The notes: a model not told the origin generated them from the letters alone. Counted from the first letter of the stretch, positions 1-6,951 are shown. The stretch: DNA of 11,168 bases from Alkalibaculum bacchi (GCF_937875145.1 NZ_CALNCS010000037.1:1-11168); one strand, 5' to 3'. Made by a program: numbers and translations.

Positions 1-753
1 TAATCCAACCAACATATACTCCTCGCTAATAGGTATCGTAGCAGTAATATATCTATGAGGTAACCCCTGCTGTACGGAAAAATATTGCCACTCACCATCT
101 TTTAATATACTGAGTCCACCTACTTTATTGGCAAGATATGCACCAAACCATATGCTATGATTTTCTCTCAATGCAATCGTATTTACAGCGTCTTCTTTTA
201 ACCCATCTTTAGAAGTTAGTATTTTATCGATAACATAGTTACCATCTTTTTTTAAAAAATGAACTGCACCTGTTTGCGTTCCCGCCCACACTCCAGCAGA
301 TCCATCGCTTACTACTGTATTTACCCGTCCACTTGGGATCTGTGGAGAGGTAAAGTCAATCCGATGGTTATCATTGAAAATAGTTACGCCATTTTCATGA
401 CCTATCCATACGCTATTATCATCAAGTTGACATATGCCAGCTGTGTACGTCATTTGGATGTCTTTGGCGATCTCCCTTATTATTTTGCCACTTTGAGGAT
501 CGATAAGATAAACGCCATCACGCCCACCTACCCAAATATGTTTTCCATCGTATAGAAGTGCTGAAATCTCACTTTCTGGGAAAAATATACGAAGACCATT
601 TAACTTCTGCTTTTCTATTTTTTCCTTTTCTACCTGTTGAAACTGTAGCAAGCATATAGTCGCTAATAGGATAAGAAATAAAGAAATTATGATAGTTGCT
701 ATATTTCGTACTTTGTACTGTTTAACCATATTTGAATCTCGAATTTTACGCAT
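1..753 (-). CDS. Membrane-anchored beta-propeller sensor protein, N-terminal part (two-component regulator propeller type)
   Basis: The first 251 residues are visible; the rest runs off the left edge. One membrane segment lies at about residues 17-38, so the following part is probably outside the cell. From residue 60 there are four repeats of the form 'xxVxxIxxDxxxxIWxGxxxGVxxx' (IWVGGRDGVYLI near 73-84, VWIGHENGVTIF near 115-126, VWAGTQTGAVHF near 155-166, IWFGAYLANKVGGLSI near 201-216) and the start of a fifth. This is the pattern of the Reg_prop blades found in the sensing part of hybrid histidine kinases and some diguanylate cyclases. Which output domain follows cannot be seen. The ATG overlaps the stop of the ABC ATPase gene by 8 bases (ATGCGTAA), so the two are probably translationally coupled. 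A second in-frame ATG at 729 is possible, but neither start has a strong ribosome site. The ligand is unknown; the position suggests sensing linked to the adjacent importer. Confidence 0.8.
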   Translation of the reverse strand, partial: MRKIRDSNMVKQYKVRNIATIIISLFLILLATICLLQFQQVEKEKIEKQKLNGLRIFFPESEISALLYDGKHIWVGGRDGVYLIDPQSGKIIREIAKDIQMTYTAGICQLDDNSVWIGHENGVTIFNDNHRIDFTSPQIPSGRVNTVVSDGSAGVWAGTQTGAVHFLKKDGNYVIDKILTSKDGLKEDAVNTIALRENHSIWFGAYLANKVGGLSILKDGEWQYFSVQQGLPHRYITATIPISEEYMLVGL

Positions 754-1411
754 TTTTTAATGTTCCATCCTTAAGTACATATTTTTTTGATGCTATAAAC
801 TCTAATTCATCCATGTCATGAGTTATGTAAACGATAGTTTTATTTGTCTTCTTGATATAAAGATCCAGAGTTTGCAGTATATTCATCTTTAAATTTTTTT
901 CAAGATTTGTAAGGGGTTCATCCATTAAAATCAACTTGTTACTAGCGGATAACGCCCGAACAATAGCTACCCGTTTTGCTTGCCCACCAGAAATTTGTGA
1001 TGGATATCGTTTCATAAGGTTTGATATTTCAAAAGCATCAAGTAAACCTTCTATATCAACATCCTTATTTTGAATTGGATATAATATATTTTGCTCAACG
1101 GTCATATGGGGCCAGAGTGCAGGTGATTGAAAAACATAACCGATACCCCGCATGTGGGGGGCTATATGTACTTCGTTAGATGAAACTGTAGTATTATCTA
1201 TGATAATACTTCCGTGGTCAGGAGCCACCAATCCTGCAATTAGATGAAGTAATGTGGTCTTTCCACATCCAGATGAACCACTAATACCTAACCGTTCTCC
1301 TTTTTTTACATATAAAGAAATGCCCTGCAAAACACGCGTTACTTTTTTATCTTTTTTTGTGGTGTAACTTTTTGTTAAATCGCTTATTTCTAATATATAA
1401 TTAGCTGTCAT
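746..1411 (-). CDS. ABC transporter ATP-binding protein, ferric-iron/family-1 type importer
   Basis: This 221-residue cytoplasmic ATPase should power the permease encoded just upstream. All core motifs are present: Walker A GSSGCGKT (45-52), Q-loop FQSP (Gln95), signature ISGGQ (140-144), Walker B LILMDEP (160-166) and switch His198 in ITHD. The D-loop reads TNLE, with Glu171 where Asp is usual. The protein ends soon after the H-loop, so it lacks the C-terminal TOBE/regulatory extension of FbpC/CysA-like ATPases (about 350 residues). I chose the ATG at 1411 over the upstream ATG at 1456: it has AAAGGA about ten bases ahead and matches the normal N-terminus (ILEISDLTKSY). The longer start would add 15 residues lying inside the permease gene. 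The gene overlaps the permease stop by 11 bases and the downstream sensor gene by 8, a tight operon. Family assignment is firm; the transported substrate is inferred from neighbours. Confidence 0.92.
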   Translation of the reverse strand: MTANYILEISDLTKSYTTKKDKKVTRVLQGISLYVKKGERLGISGSSGCGKTTLLHLIAGLVAPDHGSIIIDNTTVSSNEVHIAPHMRGIGYVFQSPALWPHMTVEQNILYPIQNKDVDIEGLLDAFEISNLMKRYPSQISGGQAKRVAIVRALSASNKLILMDEPLTNLEKNLKMNILQTLDLYIKKTNKTIVYITHDMDELEFIASKKYVLKDGTLKNA

Positions 1412-2969
1412 TTTTATCACGTCCTTTTTGGGTATAAAAAGTACCGAGTTGAGCAATACCTACTACAATTATAATTGCGGAGACAAGCATGAAACATAAT
1501 ACAGATACAACTTGTGAAGAACCATAATGCAGATAATTGTATATTTTAATTGATAATGTATTAAATCCTGGTGGCAAAACCATAATGGTTGCGCCAATCT
1601 CACCGGTACCTATAATAAAAATACTTAGTGCTGCCATCAGGATAATCGGAAAGAGGACAGGAAATAAAATTTTCAAGAAACCGTTTAAGGTAGATTTTTG
1701 ATACACTAAGCTAGCGTTAATCATTTCTTTGTCTAGTCCCTTAAAACCACTATAACAAAGTAGTGCACCTACTGGAGTATATCTTATAGCAATAGCTAGG
1801 ATGGGCATCACAATAGAGTTATACCAATAAGTGCTGTGAAACACACCAATTAATCCAATTCCAATTAAAGATGCCGGCATGATTAGGGGCAGTATTAAAA
1901 CAAAATAGGCTAAGCCAGAAAGTTTTTTATTACTCATCTGCATCCCGATTGAAAGTGATAAAGGCAAGGAAATAAGCAAACTTCCTGATGAAATGATAAG
2001 TGAATTTATGAGTTCACTTAATCCCATCTCAATAGTTTCAACTGTGTTAACACTTTGGAACATCCCTAATATCAGATTTGAACTGGGGATGAGTATACAG
2101 AGTAGCGATATGACTAATCCCATTCCAGATAATAATGAAACTGAAGGGGGGAGTACAATTGTCACATGATTTCTGATGGTCTCACCTTTTGTAGTTAAAG
2201 AAAGATCTTGAAGTAGATTTAATCCTACAATTACAACAACAGAAGCAATCATAAGTAATGGTAAGGAATAAAAAAAGGAATCGGCCACCGAACCTGAAAC
2301 ACTAAACTGTGCAAATATATCAAGGGAATAAACATTTAAGGAAAAGATAGACGGTATACTATAATCTGCCAAAGACAAAAGAAAAACCAGTAAAGCTCCA
2401 CCTAAAATAGCCGGTAAAACAGAAGGCAATACTACTCTCAATAAAGCAACTCCGGGGCTAAAAAATACAGCTCCTGCTTCTAAGGCATCCTTATCTATAG
2501 CTTTTAAGGAAAGGGAGATGAGAGTAAAAGGTAATGGCAGGAAATACATAACAGAAACCCACCAGGCAGGCAATAATCCGCTGGTAGGCAAAGAAAGTAT
2601 TCCAAAAGTTTTCCACCAACTTTGAGAATGAATAAATGAGGGCAGTAACAACATGAGGATAGATATTCGCCAAATAGTATCTGTTACTCTCTTGTTTTTT
2701 GGCGAGACACTATATAGTTTTAATGCGCTTGATAGTGCAATAAATAAACTAGTTAAACTGACTGACAACGAAAGCAAGATACTGCGAATCAATAAACTGA
2801 ACCTTCGCCCTGTGGGCAAAACAAGGGAGAAAATATCAATTGTTTTGCCATCTTCTATTATGGAGCTATAGATTAATCCCAATAGCGGGATCATAAGAAT
2901 TGCGAATGGGATCCAGTTTAGGAAAGAAAGAAGTTTTTTAGAAGTTTTTTTATATCGTTTTACTTCCAT
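1401..2969 (-). CDS. Fused double-domain ABC transporter permease, FbpB-like
   Basis: This 522-residue integral membrane protein consists of two tandem permease modules, the arrangement known for FbpB/AfuB and ThiP, so one chain can form the whole channel. About twelve hydrophobic segments are visible. Each half has an EAA-type loop that docks onto the ATPase: DALEAGAVFFSPGVALLRVV (about 161-180) in the first half, and INASLVYQKSTLNGFLKILF (about 417-436) in the second. The second half also has GTGEIGATIMVLPPG (about 454-468), typical of iron-type permeases. The ATG is preceded by AAGGTGG five bases upstream. The gene starts 9 bases after the binding-protein stop and overlaps the ATPase gene by 11 bases, so the three are one operon. 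Iron is the likeliest substrate class by similarity, but thiamine, phosphonate and sugar-phosphate importers share this fold and fused layout. Confidence 0.9.
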   Translation of the reverse strand: MEVKRYKKTSKKLLSFLNWIPFAILMIPLLGLIYSSIIEDGKTIDIFSLVLPTGRRFSLLIRSILLSLSVSLTSLFIALSSALKLYSVSPKNKRVTDTIWRISILMLLLPSFIHSQSWWKTFGILSLPTSGLLPAWWVSVMYFLPLPFTLISLSLKAIDKDALEAGAVFFSPGVALLRVVLPSVLPAILGGALLVFLLSLADYSIPSIFSLNVYSLDIFAQFSVSGSVADSFFYSLPLLMIASVVVIVGLNLLQDLSLTTKGETIRNHVTIVLPPSVSLLSGMGLVISLLCILIPSSNLILGMFQSVNTVETIEMGLSELINSLIISSGSLLISLPLSLSIGMQMSNKKLSGLAYFVLILPLIMPASLIGIGLIGVFHSTYWYNSIVMPILAIAIRYTPVGALLCYSGFKGLDKEMINASLVYQKSTLNGFLKILFPVLFPIILMAALSIFIIGTGEIGATIMVLPPGFNTLSIKIYNYLHYGSSQVVSVLCFMLVSAIIIVVGIAQLGTFYTQKGRDKNDS

Positions 2970-2978
2970 ATTTCCACC

Positions 2979-3941
2979 TTAATCCATAAATAATTTCGTC
3001 AAATCTTCTACGACTACATCTTGTTGTTCACAAATTTCTTCTAGTGATATTTTCATACCTTTTACTTTAGAGAAGTCAAACCGTTGATTTTTAATCAATT
3101 CAGGTTTTTCTACAAAATCGATCCAACCACTTTCATATAAGAGGACTGCCGCCTTATCTGACGTAATAAAGTCCATAAATTCTTTTGCACTAGAGCTCTC
3201 AGGTCTGCCACTAACGAAAGCAATGGTATTTGGAATAATTAAAGTTCCCATTTCATCACTCTTTTGATCTAAAAATATTATGGCAACGGGCTTCTCTTTG
3301 TTTATCGCATCATAAGCATCATCCGTATCGGTTAGTCCCATTGCTACTTCTCCTGATACAACCATATCTCGAACGACAGAATTTCCTTCTACTATCTTAA
3401 TACCCCTATTCTTTACTTGCTCAAAAAAAATCTTCCCTGGCTCATCTCCGAGTTGAGCATATAAAGCGCAAGCTTGTGAAAAGGTTGTGCCAAACATAGG
3501 TCGAGCGATAGCAATCATAGATGGTTGGTATTTTTCACTTAGCAAATCAGTTAATGTCGTAGGGTAATCATCTGGCTTTATTTTTTCTGTATTGACCAGT
3601 AGAACTCTAGCCCTACCTCCAAAAGCGATATAGTCAGACAAAACCCCTTTTTCTGTCAGCGCTATAGTTTTAGTAAACTCACCGTTCCAAAACAAATCCG
3701 CAACTGGTTTGCTTTTTTCGGCTTCCAAACGAGATGCCATTCCTGTTGTTTTTTGTGATTCTACATCGTAAACTGCTTTCACCTTTATACCTGTTTCTTT
3801 TTCAAAAAGATTGAAAATTGGCTCAGAATAAATTTGATCTACAGAGGTATATATAACGAGTTCGTTTTTTTCTGTCATAGAGCAGGCAGAAAGTAATATT
3901 AAAACCATACCAAACAGTACTAAAGTTGTTAGCTTTTTCAA
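2979..3941 (-). CDS. Extracellular substrate-binding lipoprotein, family 1 (ferric-iron-like)
   Basis: This 320-residue receptor is expected to capture the substrate outside the membrane and hand it to the permease encoded 9 bases downstream. The N-terminus is a lipoprotein signal peptide (KK, hydrophobic stretch, LLSAC) with the lipid-bearing Cys at residue 20. The mature part opens with LVIYTSVDQIYSEPIFNLFE (28-47) and ETGIKVKAVYDVE (49-61), the family signature of FbpA/FutA/AfuA-type proteins. The start codon is TTG, supported by a strong GGGGG ribosome site eight bases upstream (AAGGGGGAAATATAATTG). Two features differ from typical ferric-binding proteins. There is no adjacent Tyr-Tyr pair near residue 205, where GLTDTDDAY is found. 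The loop between GVLSDY and GGRARVLLVNT (about 99-117) looks some 20 residues short against my memory of the family. The substrate is therefore uncertain: iron is the default guess, with phosphonate or another anion possible. Confidence 0.88.
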   Translation of the reverse strand: MKKLTTLVLFGMVLILLSACSMTEKNELVIYTSVDQIYSEPIFNLFEKETGIKVKAVYDVESQKTTGMASRLEAEKSKPVADLFWNGEFTKTIALTEKGVLSDYIAFGGRARVLLVNTEKIKPDDYPTTLTDLLSEKYQPSMIAIARPMFGTTFSQACALYAQLGDEPGKIFFEQVKNRGIKIVEGNSVVRDMVVSGEVAMGLTDTDDAYDAINKEKPVAIIFLDQKSDEMGTLIIPNTIAFVSGRPESSSAKEFMDFITSDKAAVLLYESGWIDFVEKPELIKNQRFDFSKVKGMKISLEEICEQQDVVVEDLTKLFMD

Positions 3942-4028
3942 TTATATTTCCCCCTTGTTTTTCTGTATAATATAAATTCATCTATTTCACATTATTGTTT
4001 GCACATTACCATCATTCCTACTGCTGTA

Positions 4029-5441
4029 TTAAGTGTCATGCCCATTAGAGCTATTGTTACTAGATTTATCACTTTTCTTATTGGGTTTCTTATCACGCGG
4101 CCTGCTCCTGCCAGTGTCATTATCAAAATGGCCACTGTCGCTTGAACTACCGCTGCTAGAGTCACCACCAGAACCATCATCTTCAGCTCCTCCGCCGGCT
4201 AAAGCATCGTTAACGCCACCCCAAGTGTTTCCAAGAATGTCTCCAAGTGGGCCAAGTGCCGCACCTAATGCCGCTTTCCCTAAAGATTCCGGAGAGCTAG
4301 ACCCAGCACCTAAACCAGCTAGAGTCATTAATTCGCTTAAATTAAAGTGATTAGCCAATCCACCTAAGGCAGTATCTGCTATCCAACCAAGTCCAACAGC
4401 TGCTGCTTGGCCAAGTCCCAACCTGGAAATAATTTTTGATCCAGGGTTCGATAACCATCCCATTAGACTTCTGCCAGATTCAACCCATCCACCATCATCT
4501 GCATAGACAATGTAATTACAAAAAGTTGTAATACATACAAAAGAAAAAATCAAACCAGAGGCTTTCATCACTTTGTTTGTATGGATTTTGTTATTTCCCC
4601 TTTTTAGAATATAAAAAAGCACTGCTAAAATGATGCTAAAAATTATCCTCGCTAATAGTGCATAATCAAAAACAATCCATATTACAAGGGCGAAAACAAA
4701 ATGAATAGCAAATCCTATAGAAAGCCCTAAAATGCTCAGTGCTATATTTGCTACGTTTACATTTCTCGGTTTCTTTTTATTAATATTTATTGCGATTAAG
4801 TAGGTTGAAATTAAACTAATAATTTTACTATTTTCTTTTAGGGTAAAAGAAAGAAAGAGAATAATTGGAAGCAAAAAAAGGGTTATTGGGTTTTGTACAA
4901 TAAAGCCTATTATGGTAGCCCAAAAACAGCCAGATAATATAAAATAATTTATGGTTTTTGATGATCCACTAGCGTAAACTTTAGCTAGTTTACCTGAATG
5001 AAGAATTTCGCTTATAAGCTTCTTGAAACCGTTTGCTCGTATACGTCTAAAAATATTAAAAATTAATCCAGAAAGTAAAAACATCATAGGAAGCGTCCAA
5101 AAGATATTTGGTATTCTTGCGCTGATAAACTGAAAACCTTTAATTTCAGTAGATGAATCTAAAATACCTGAAAAAATATATGCGATTAAGCTACTATTTC
5201 CGCCTCTATTTTCTAAATACATGGTATCGTTAATAAAAATTAGAAATACAGAGTTTAAGATAAAAGTGGCTAACATAACAAAAAATAGGGTTATGATATT
5301 CTTTACAAATCCTTTTTTTATACCCCTACCTGTGCGTTGCAACAACCACCACCAAAAATGAGAAAAGGACTTTGGAAAATCTTTATTAGCCTTGAGTTGA
5401 TCATAAGTTAAATAGTATAAACTTGGCTGCGTTTTATCCAT
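4029..5441 (-). CDS. Multi-pass membrane protein of unknown family with long Gly/Ser-rich C-terminal tail
   Basis: I do not recognise the family of this 470-residue protein. The N-terminal 45 residues are hydrophilic to aromatic (SHFWWWLLQR), followed by membrane segments at roughly 47-70, 112-132, 166-200, 205-220, 229-278 and 292-313. The last segment (ASGLIFSFVCITTFCNYIVYADDGGW) looks like an internal signal-anchor with a small-residue site before the Asp pair. Residues 318-418 are rich in Gly, Ala and Leu (LGLGQAAAVGLG, GKAALGAALGPLGDILG) and could form small-residue-packed helices. Residues 419-438 are Gly/Ser/Asp low complexity, and 444-470 a Lys/Asn/Ser-rich basic tail. The ATG at 5441 is chosen because AGGAGG sits seven bases ahead; an upstream in-frame ATG at 5465 has no such site. 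The gene reads toward the ABC operon with 87 bases between, so it may be co-transcribed. A secretion or conjugation component is possible but unsupported. Confidence 0.75.
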   Translation of the reverse strand: MDKTQPSLYYLTYDQLKANKDFPKSFSHFWWWLLQRTGRGIKKGFVKNIITLFFVMLATFILNSVFLIFINDTMYLENRGGNSSLIAYIFSGILDSSTEIKGFQFISARIPNIFWTLPMMFLLSGLIFNIFRRIRANGFKKLISEILHSGKLAKVYASGSSKTINYFILSGCFWATIIGFIVQNPITLFLLPIILFLSFTLKENSKIISLISTYLIAININKKKPRNVNVANIALSILGLSIGFAIHFVFALVIWIVFDYALLARIIFSIILAVLFYILKRGNNKIHTNKVMKASGLIFSFVCITTFCNYIVYADDGGWVESGRSLMGWLSNPGSKIISRLGLGQAAAVGLGWIADTALGGLANHFNLSELMTLAGLGAGSSSPESLGKAALGAALGPLGDILGNTWGGVNDALAGGGAEDDGSGGDSSSGSSSDSGHFDNDTGRSRPRDKKPNKKSDKSSNNSSNGHDT

Positions 5442-5492
5442 CTTACAACCTCCTAACGATTTCATTCGTTAATTCCTATATCTTTATACTTC

Positions 5493-5501
5493 ATTATATC
5501 A
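5493..5501 (-). promoter_or_regulatory. Extended -10 promoter for the unknown membrane-protein gene
   Basis: On the minus strand this reads TGATATAAT, a perfect TATAAT with the TGn extension, about 50 bases upstream of the ATG at 5441. No good -35 hexamer lies 16-18 bases further upstream, as is common for extended -10 promoters. It may also drive the importer genes, since I see no terminator in the 87-base gap after the membrane-protein gene. Confidence 0.5.
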
Positions 5502-5594
5502 TGTTTTTTGATTTTTATTATTAGATTTACAAGATGTTTTAAATTTTTTAAATTTCATACTTACGAAAATGATAGGAAACACCTCGAATTAAGT

Positions 5595-5622
5595 GAACCT
5601 GGGGACATGGATAAGTTGGTTC
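5595..5622 (+). repeat. Short GAACC...GGTTC element with GGGGAC core, possible mobile-element relic
   Basis: GAACCTGGGGACATGG is followed 18 bases after the first arm by GGTTC, giving a small inverted repeat. Similar 'GGGGAC + GGTTC' strings occur as short dispersed elements near transposase genes in many clostridial genomes; that comparison is from memory. There is no transposase here. The rest of 5466-5678 is very AT-rich and shows no gene. Confidence 0.25.
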
Positions 5623-5678
5623 TTCGATTATTGAATAAATTAATAGGATTATAAATAATCTAGAGAAAATGTAATTTT

Positions 5679-5706
5679 TTGTGTAATTATGGTATTATTA
5701 TATAAA
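5679..5706 (+). promoter_or_regulatory. Candidate promoter of the agr genes
   Basis: TTGTGT (5679-5684) lies 16 bases before TATAAA (5701-5706). The spot is the first good hexamer pair upstream of the ribosome-site-like AAAGGGGAG at 5723-5731 and of agrB. An alternative -10, TATTAT, overlaps at 5693-5698. No direct-repeat AgrA-type operator was found next to it. Confidence 0.4.
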
Positions 5707-5737
5707 ATAATGAACGACATTTAAAGGGGAGATACAA

Positions 5738-5907
5738 CTGGAATTAAATAGCCTTCCTCAGATTTTAATACTCTTTGCATGTTTTCTCTCATTGGTTTGC
5801 CTTATTTAGTGGGTTTAGGCTTGTTTATATTATTTATTTACAAGATTAGGATGAAAAGAAGGTTGGATGATGAATATACAGGATCAACTGGCAAAGAAAA
5901 TATCTGA
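5738..5907 (+). pseudogene. Small membrane-protein reading frame upstream of agrB, split by a frame change
   Basis: A strong ribosome-site sequence (AAAGGGGAG, 5723-5731) is followed after six bases by CTG, opening a frame that reads LELNSLPQILILFACFLSLV and ends at TAG 5807-5809. The neighbouring frame is open across the same stretch and continues: ATG at 5779, MFSLIGLPYLVGLGLFILFI, then KIRMKRRLDDEYTGSTGKENI, ending at TGA 5905-5907. Joined by a -1 shift anywhere in the overlap (5779-5806), they make one plausible protein of about 55 residues, with a hydrophobic N-terminal half, a basic stretch and an acidic end. The CTG start plus the shift fits a decayed gene. It could instead be chance, a sequencing error, or the 42-residue ORF alone, which has no ribosome site of its own. 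It overlaps the start of agrB by 38 bases. No function is recognised. Confidence 0.35.
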
Positions 5908-6514
5908 TGAACTGAATCTAGAGGAAGAGCAGTATGAGATTATTCGTTATGGAGCATTTGTAATCATGCAGATTTCCCTTTGTATTATAGCGGTAGCTGT
6001 TTTTGGGTTGTTATTTGGGGTTATGCTTCAAGCTCTTATAGTTTCTTTTTCTACTAGCATCTTAAGGCAGTATTCAGGTGGAACTCATGCTAGCAGACCT
6101 GGAAGTTGTGCTGTAATTGGAACTGTAGTAAGTGTTGGTTTGGCTTTATTCATGAAGTACATAGGAAATTTTATGAATGTAAATACCATACTTATTGTAG
6201 ACGGCATCAGCTTTTTGATTGCCTTTTATATAATCAATAAGTATGCACCTGTAGATAGTAAAGCTAAGCCTATTAAATCAGAAGCTAAACGAAAAAAAAT
6301 GAGAAAAAGATCTTTTATCATTGCTGCGACATACCTTATTCTTAGTATTGTTTTTTTGTTATCGTATCAGTTTACAAATAATGTAGATTTTTACATATTT
6401 GTTTTAGATATATCTGGAGGAATGTTATTTCAAGTTTTTTCTCTTACAATAATTGGACGAAGTGTTTTAGCAAAAATAGATCAAGGATTGACTCGAGTTA
6501 TGTATAGGAGGTGA
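5870..6514 (+). CDS. agrB: AgrB-like peptide-processing membrane protease
   Basis: AgrB is a membrane cysteine protease that cuts the C-terminal tail off the AgrD precursor and closes the thiolactone ring. This 214-residue protein has the family's catalytic pair in the diagnostic block RQYSGGTHASRPGSC: His73 and Cys80. It also has the conserved NKYAPVDSKAKPI segment (123-135) ahead of the basic loop. Hydrophobic segments fall near 28-50, 52-64, 81-98, 105-122, 148-166 and 172-196, and the length matches the family (about 190-215). Two ATGs lie side by side. I chose the one at 5870 because AGAAGG (5857-5862) is seven bases away from it but only four from the ATG at 5867. The end of the gene carries AGGAGGTGA, which doubles as the ribosome site of agrD, so the two are coupled. 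The receptor genes agrC/agrA are not in the window. Confidence 0.93.
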   Translation: MNIQDQLAKKISDELNLEEEQYEIIRYGAFVIMQISLCIIAVAVFGLLFGVMLQALIVSFSTSILRQYSGGTHASRPGSCAVIGTVVSVGLALFMKYIGNFMNVNTILIVDGISFLIAFYIINKYAPVDSKAKPIKSEAKRKKMRKRSFIIAATYLILSIVFLLSYQFTNNVDFYIFVLDISGGMLFQVFSLTIIGRSVLAKIDQGLTRVMYRR

Positions 6515-6519
6515 ATTAC

Positions 6520-6645
6520 GTGAGAAAGAAAATATTTTCAATAGCATCTATGCTACTAACTACGGTAGCTGTTTTATTTGCTGGTTCAGCTTGCATATGG
6601 GGCTTTTATCAACCAGAAGAACCAAAATCCTTATCTGATAAATAG
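6520..6645 (+). CDS. agrD: AgrD-like autoinducing peptide precursor (cyclic lactone autoinducer)
   Basis: This 41-residue ORF is too short for ordinary gene calling but is clear by content: a basic N-terminus (MRKKIF), a hydrophobic amphipathic leader to about residue 22, then SACIWGFYQPEEPKSLSDK. The Cys25 core followed by a QPEEPKSL tail is the hallmark of clostridial-type AgrD, in which AgrB removes the tail and joins its new C-terminus to the Cys sulphur. By analogy with related clostridial peptides, the mature ring is predicted as Cys-Ile-Trp-Gly-Phe, with cleavage before Tyr30. The start is GTG, eight bases after the AGGAGG core located in the last codons of agrB (6506-6514), so production of the two proteins is linked. 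Identity as AgrD is strong; the exact ring size and any exocyclic residues are inferred. Confidence 0.92.
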   Translation: MRKKIFSIASMLLTTVAVLFAGSACIWGFYQPEEPKSLSDK

Positions 6646-6801
6646 TAATGCATAACAGAACCTCCAATATATAGAAATGATTATTGTAAGAGAAATTCTG
6701 TGAAATTCTTCTTAAGCCATCTAGAGAGCATTGAGATCAATCTATCTTAGTGAAGGCGTTATTGATTTTTGTTACATATTGTTTTAATAAATAATCCTGA
6801 T

Positions 6802-6825
6802 AACATAGGAGTGGTTTCCTATGTT
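6802..6825 (+). terminator. Perfect 9-bp hairpin downstream of agrD, possible terminator
   Basis: AACATAGGA pairs perfectly with TCCTATGTT across a six-base loop. It is followed by TGTTATAG, not a T-tract, so it would be a weak intrinsic terminator at best. It could end the agr transcript or protect its 3' end. The remaining bases from 6646 to 6850 hold no gene or recognisable RNA that I can see. Confidence 0.3.
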
Positions 6826-6853
6826 TGTTATAGATAAAAATATTAAGTTTGCA

Positions 6854-6892
6854 AAATGTTACAATAAAATGTTATAATAAAATGTTACAATA
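6854..6892 (+). repeat. Three tandem 13-bp direct repeats upstream of a promoter
   Basis: AAATGTTACAATA (6854-6866), AAATGTTATAATA (6867-6879) and AAATGTTACAATA (6880-6892) follow each other without gaps; only one base differs. A further AAATA begins a degenerate fourth copy that runs into the -35 box at 6900. The placement directly upstream of a strong promoter suggests an operator or upstream activation site. The protein that binds is unknown. Confidence 0.75.
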
Positions 6893-6899
6893 AAATAGC

Positions 6900-6928
6900 T
6901 TGACAAATTATTAAGAAAATATTAATAT
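6900..6928 (+). promoter_or_regulatory. Sigma-A-type promoter for the c-di-GMP riboswitch transcript
   Basis: A consensus TTGACA (6900-6905), a 17-base spacer and TAATAT (6923-6928) predict a transcript start near 6935, about 20 bases before the riboswitch begins. This is the best promoter match in the window. It reads through the riboswitch and terminator into the gene at 7297. Confidence 0.75.
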
Positions 6929-6951
6929 AAAATAGAACATTACCATAAAAT

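Noticed and set aside
259..555. 98-codon open frame on the plus strand
   Set aside because: It is antisense to the propeller sensor gene, whose repeats are convincing; it has no ribosome site and no family features.
3942..4028. Fur box or own promoter in front of the importer operon
   Set aside because: The gap has AT-rich strings such as TATTAT, but I found no paired GATAATGAT-type palindrome and no acceptable -35 at the right distance.
3992..4350. Open frames on both strands over the Gly/Ser-rich tail of the unknown membrane protein
   Set aside because: Low-complexity coding sequence opens its other frames; neither product has recognisable features or a ribosome site.
6854..6892. CRISPR-like array
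   Set aside because: The 13-base units are directly adjacent with no spacers.
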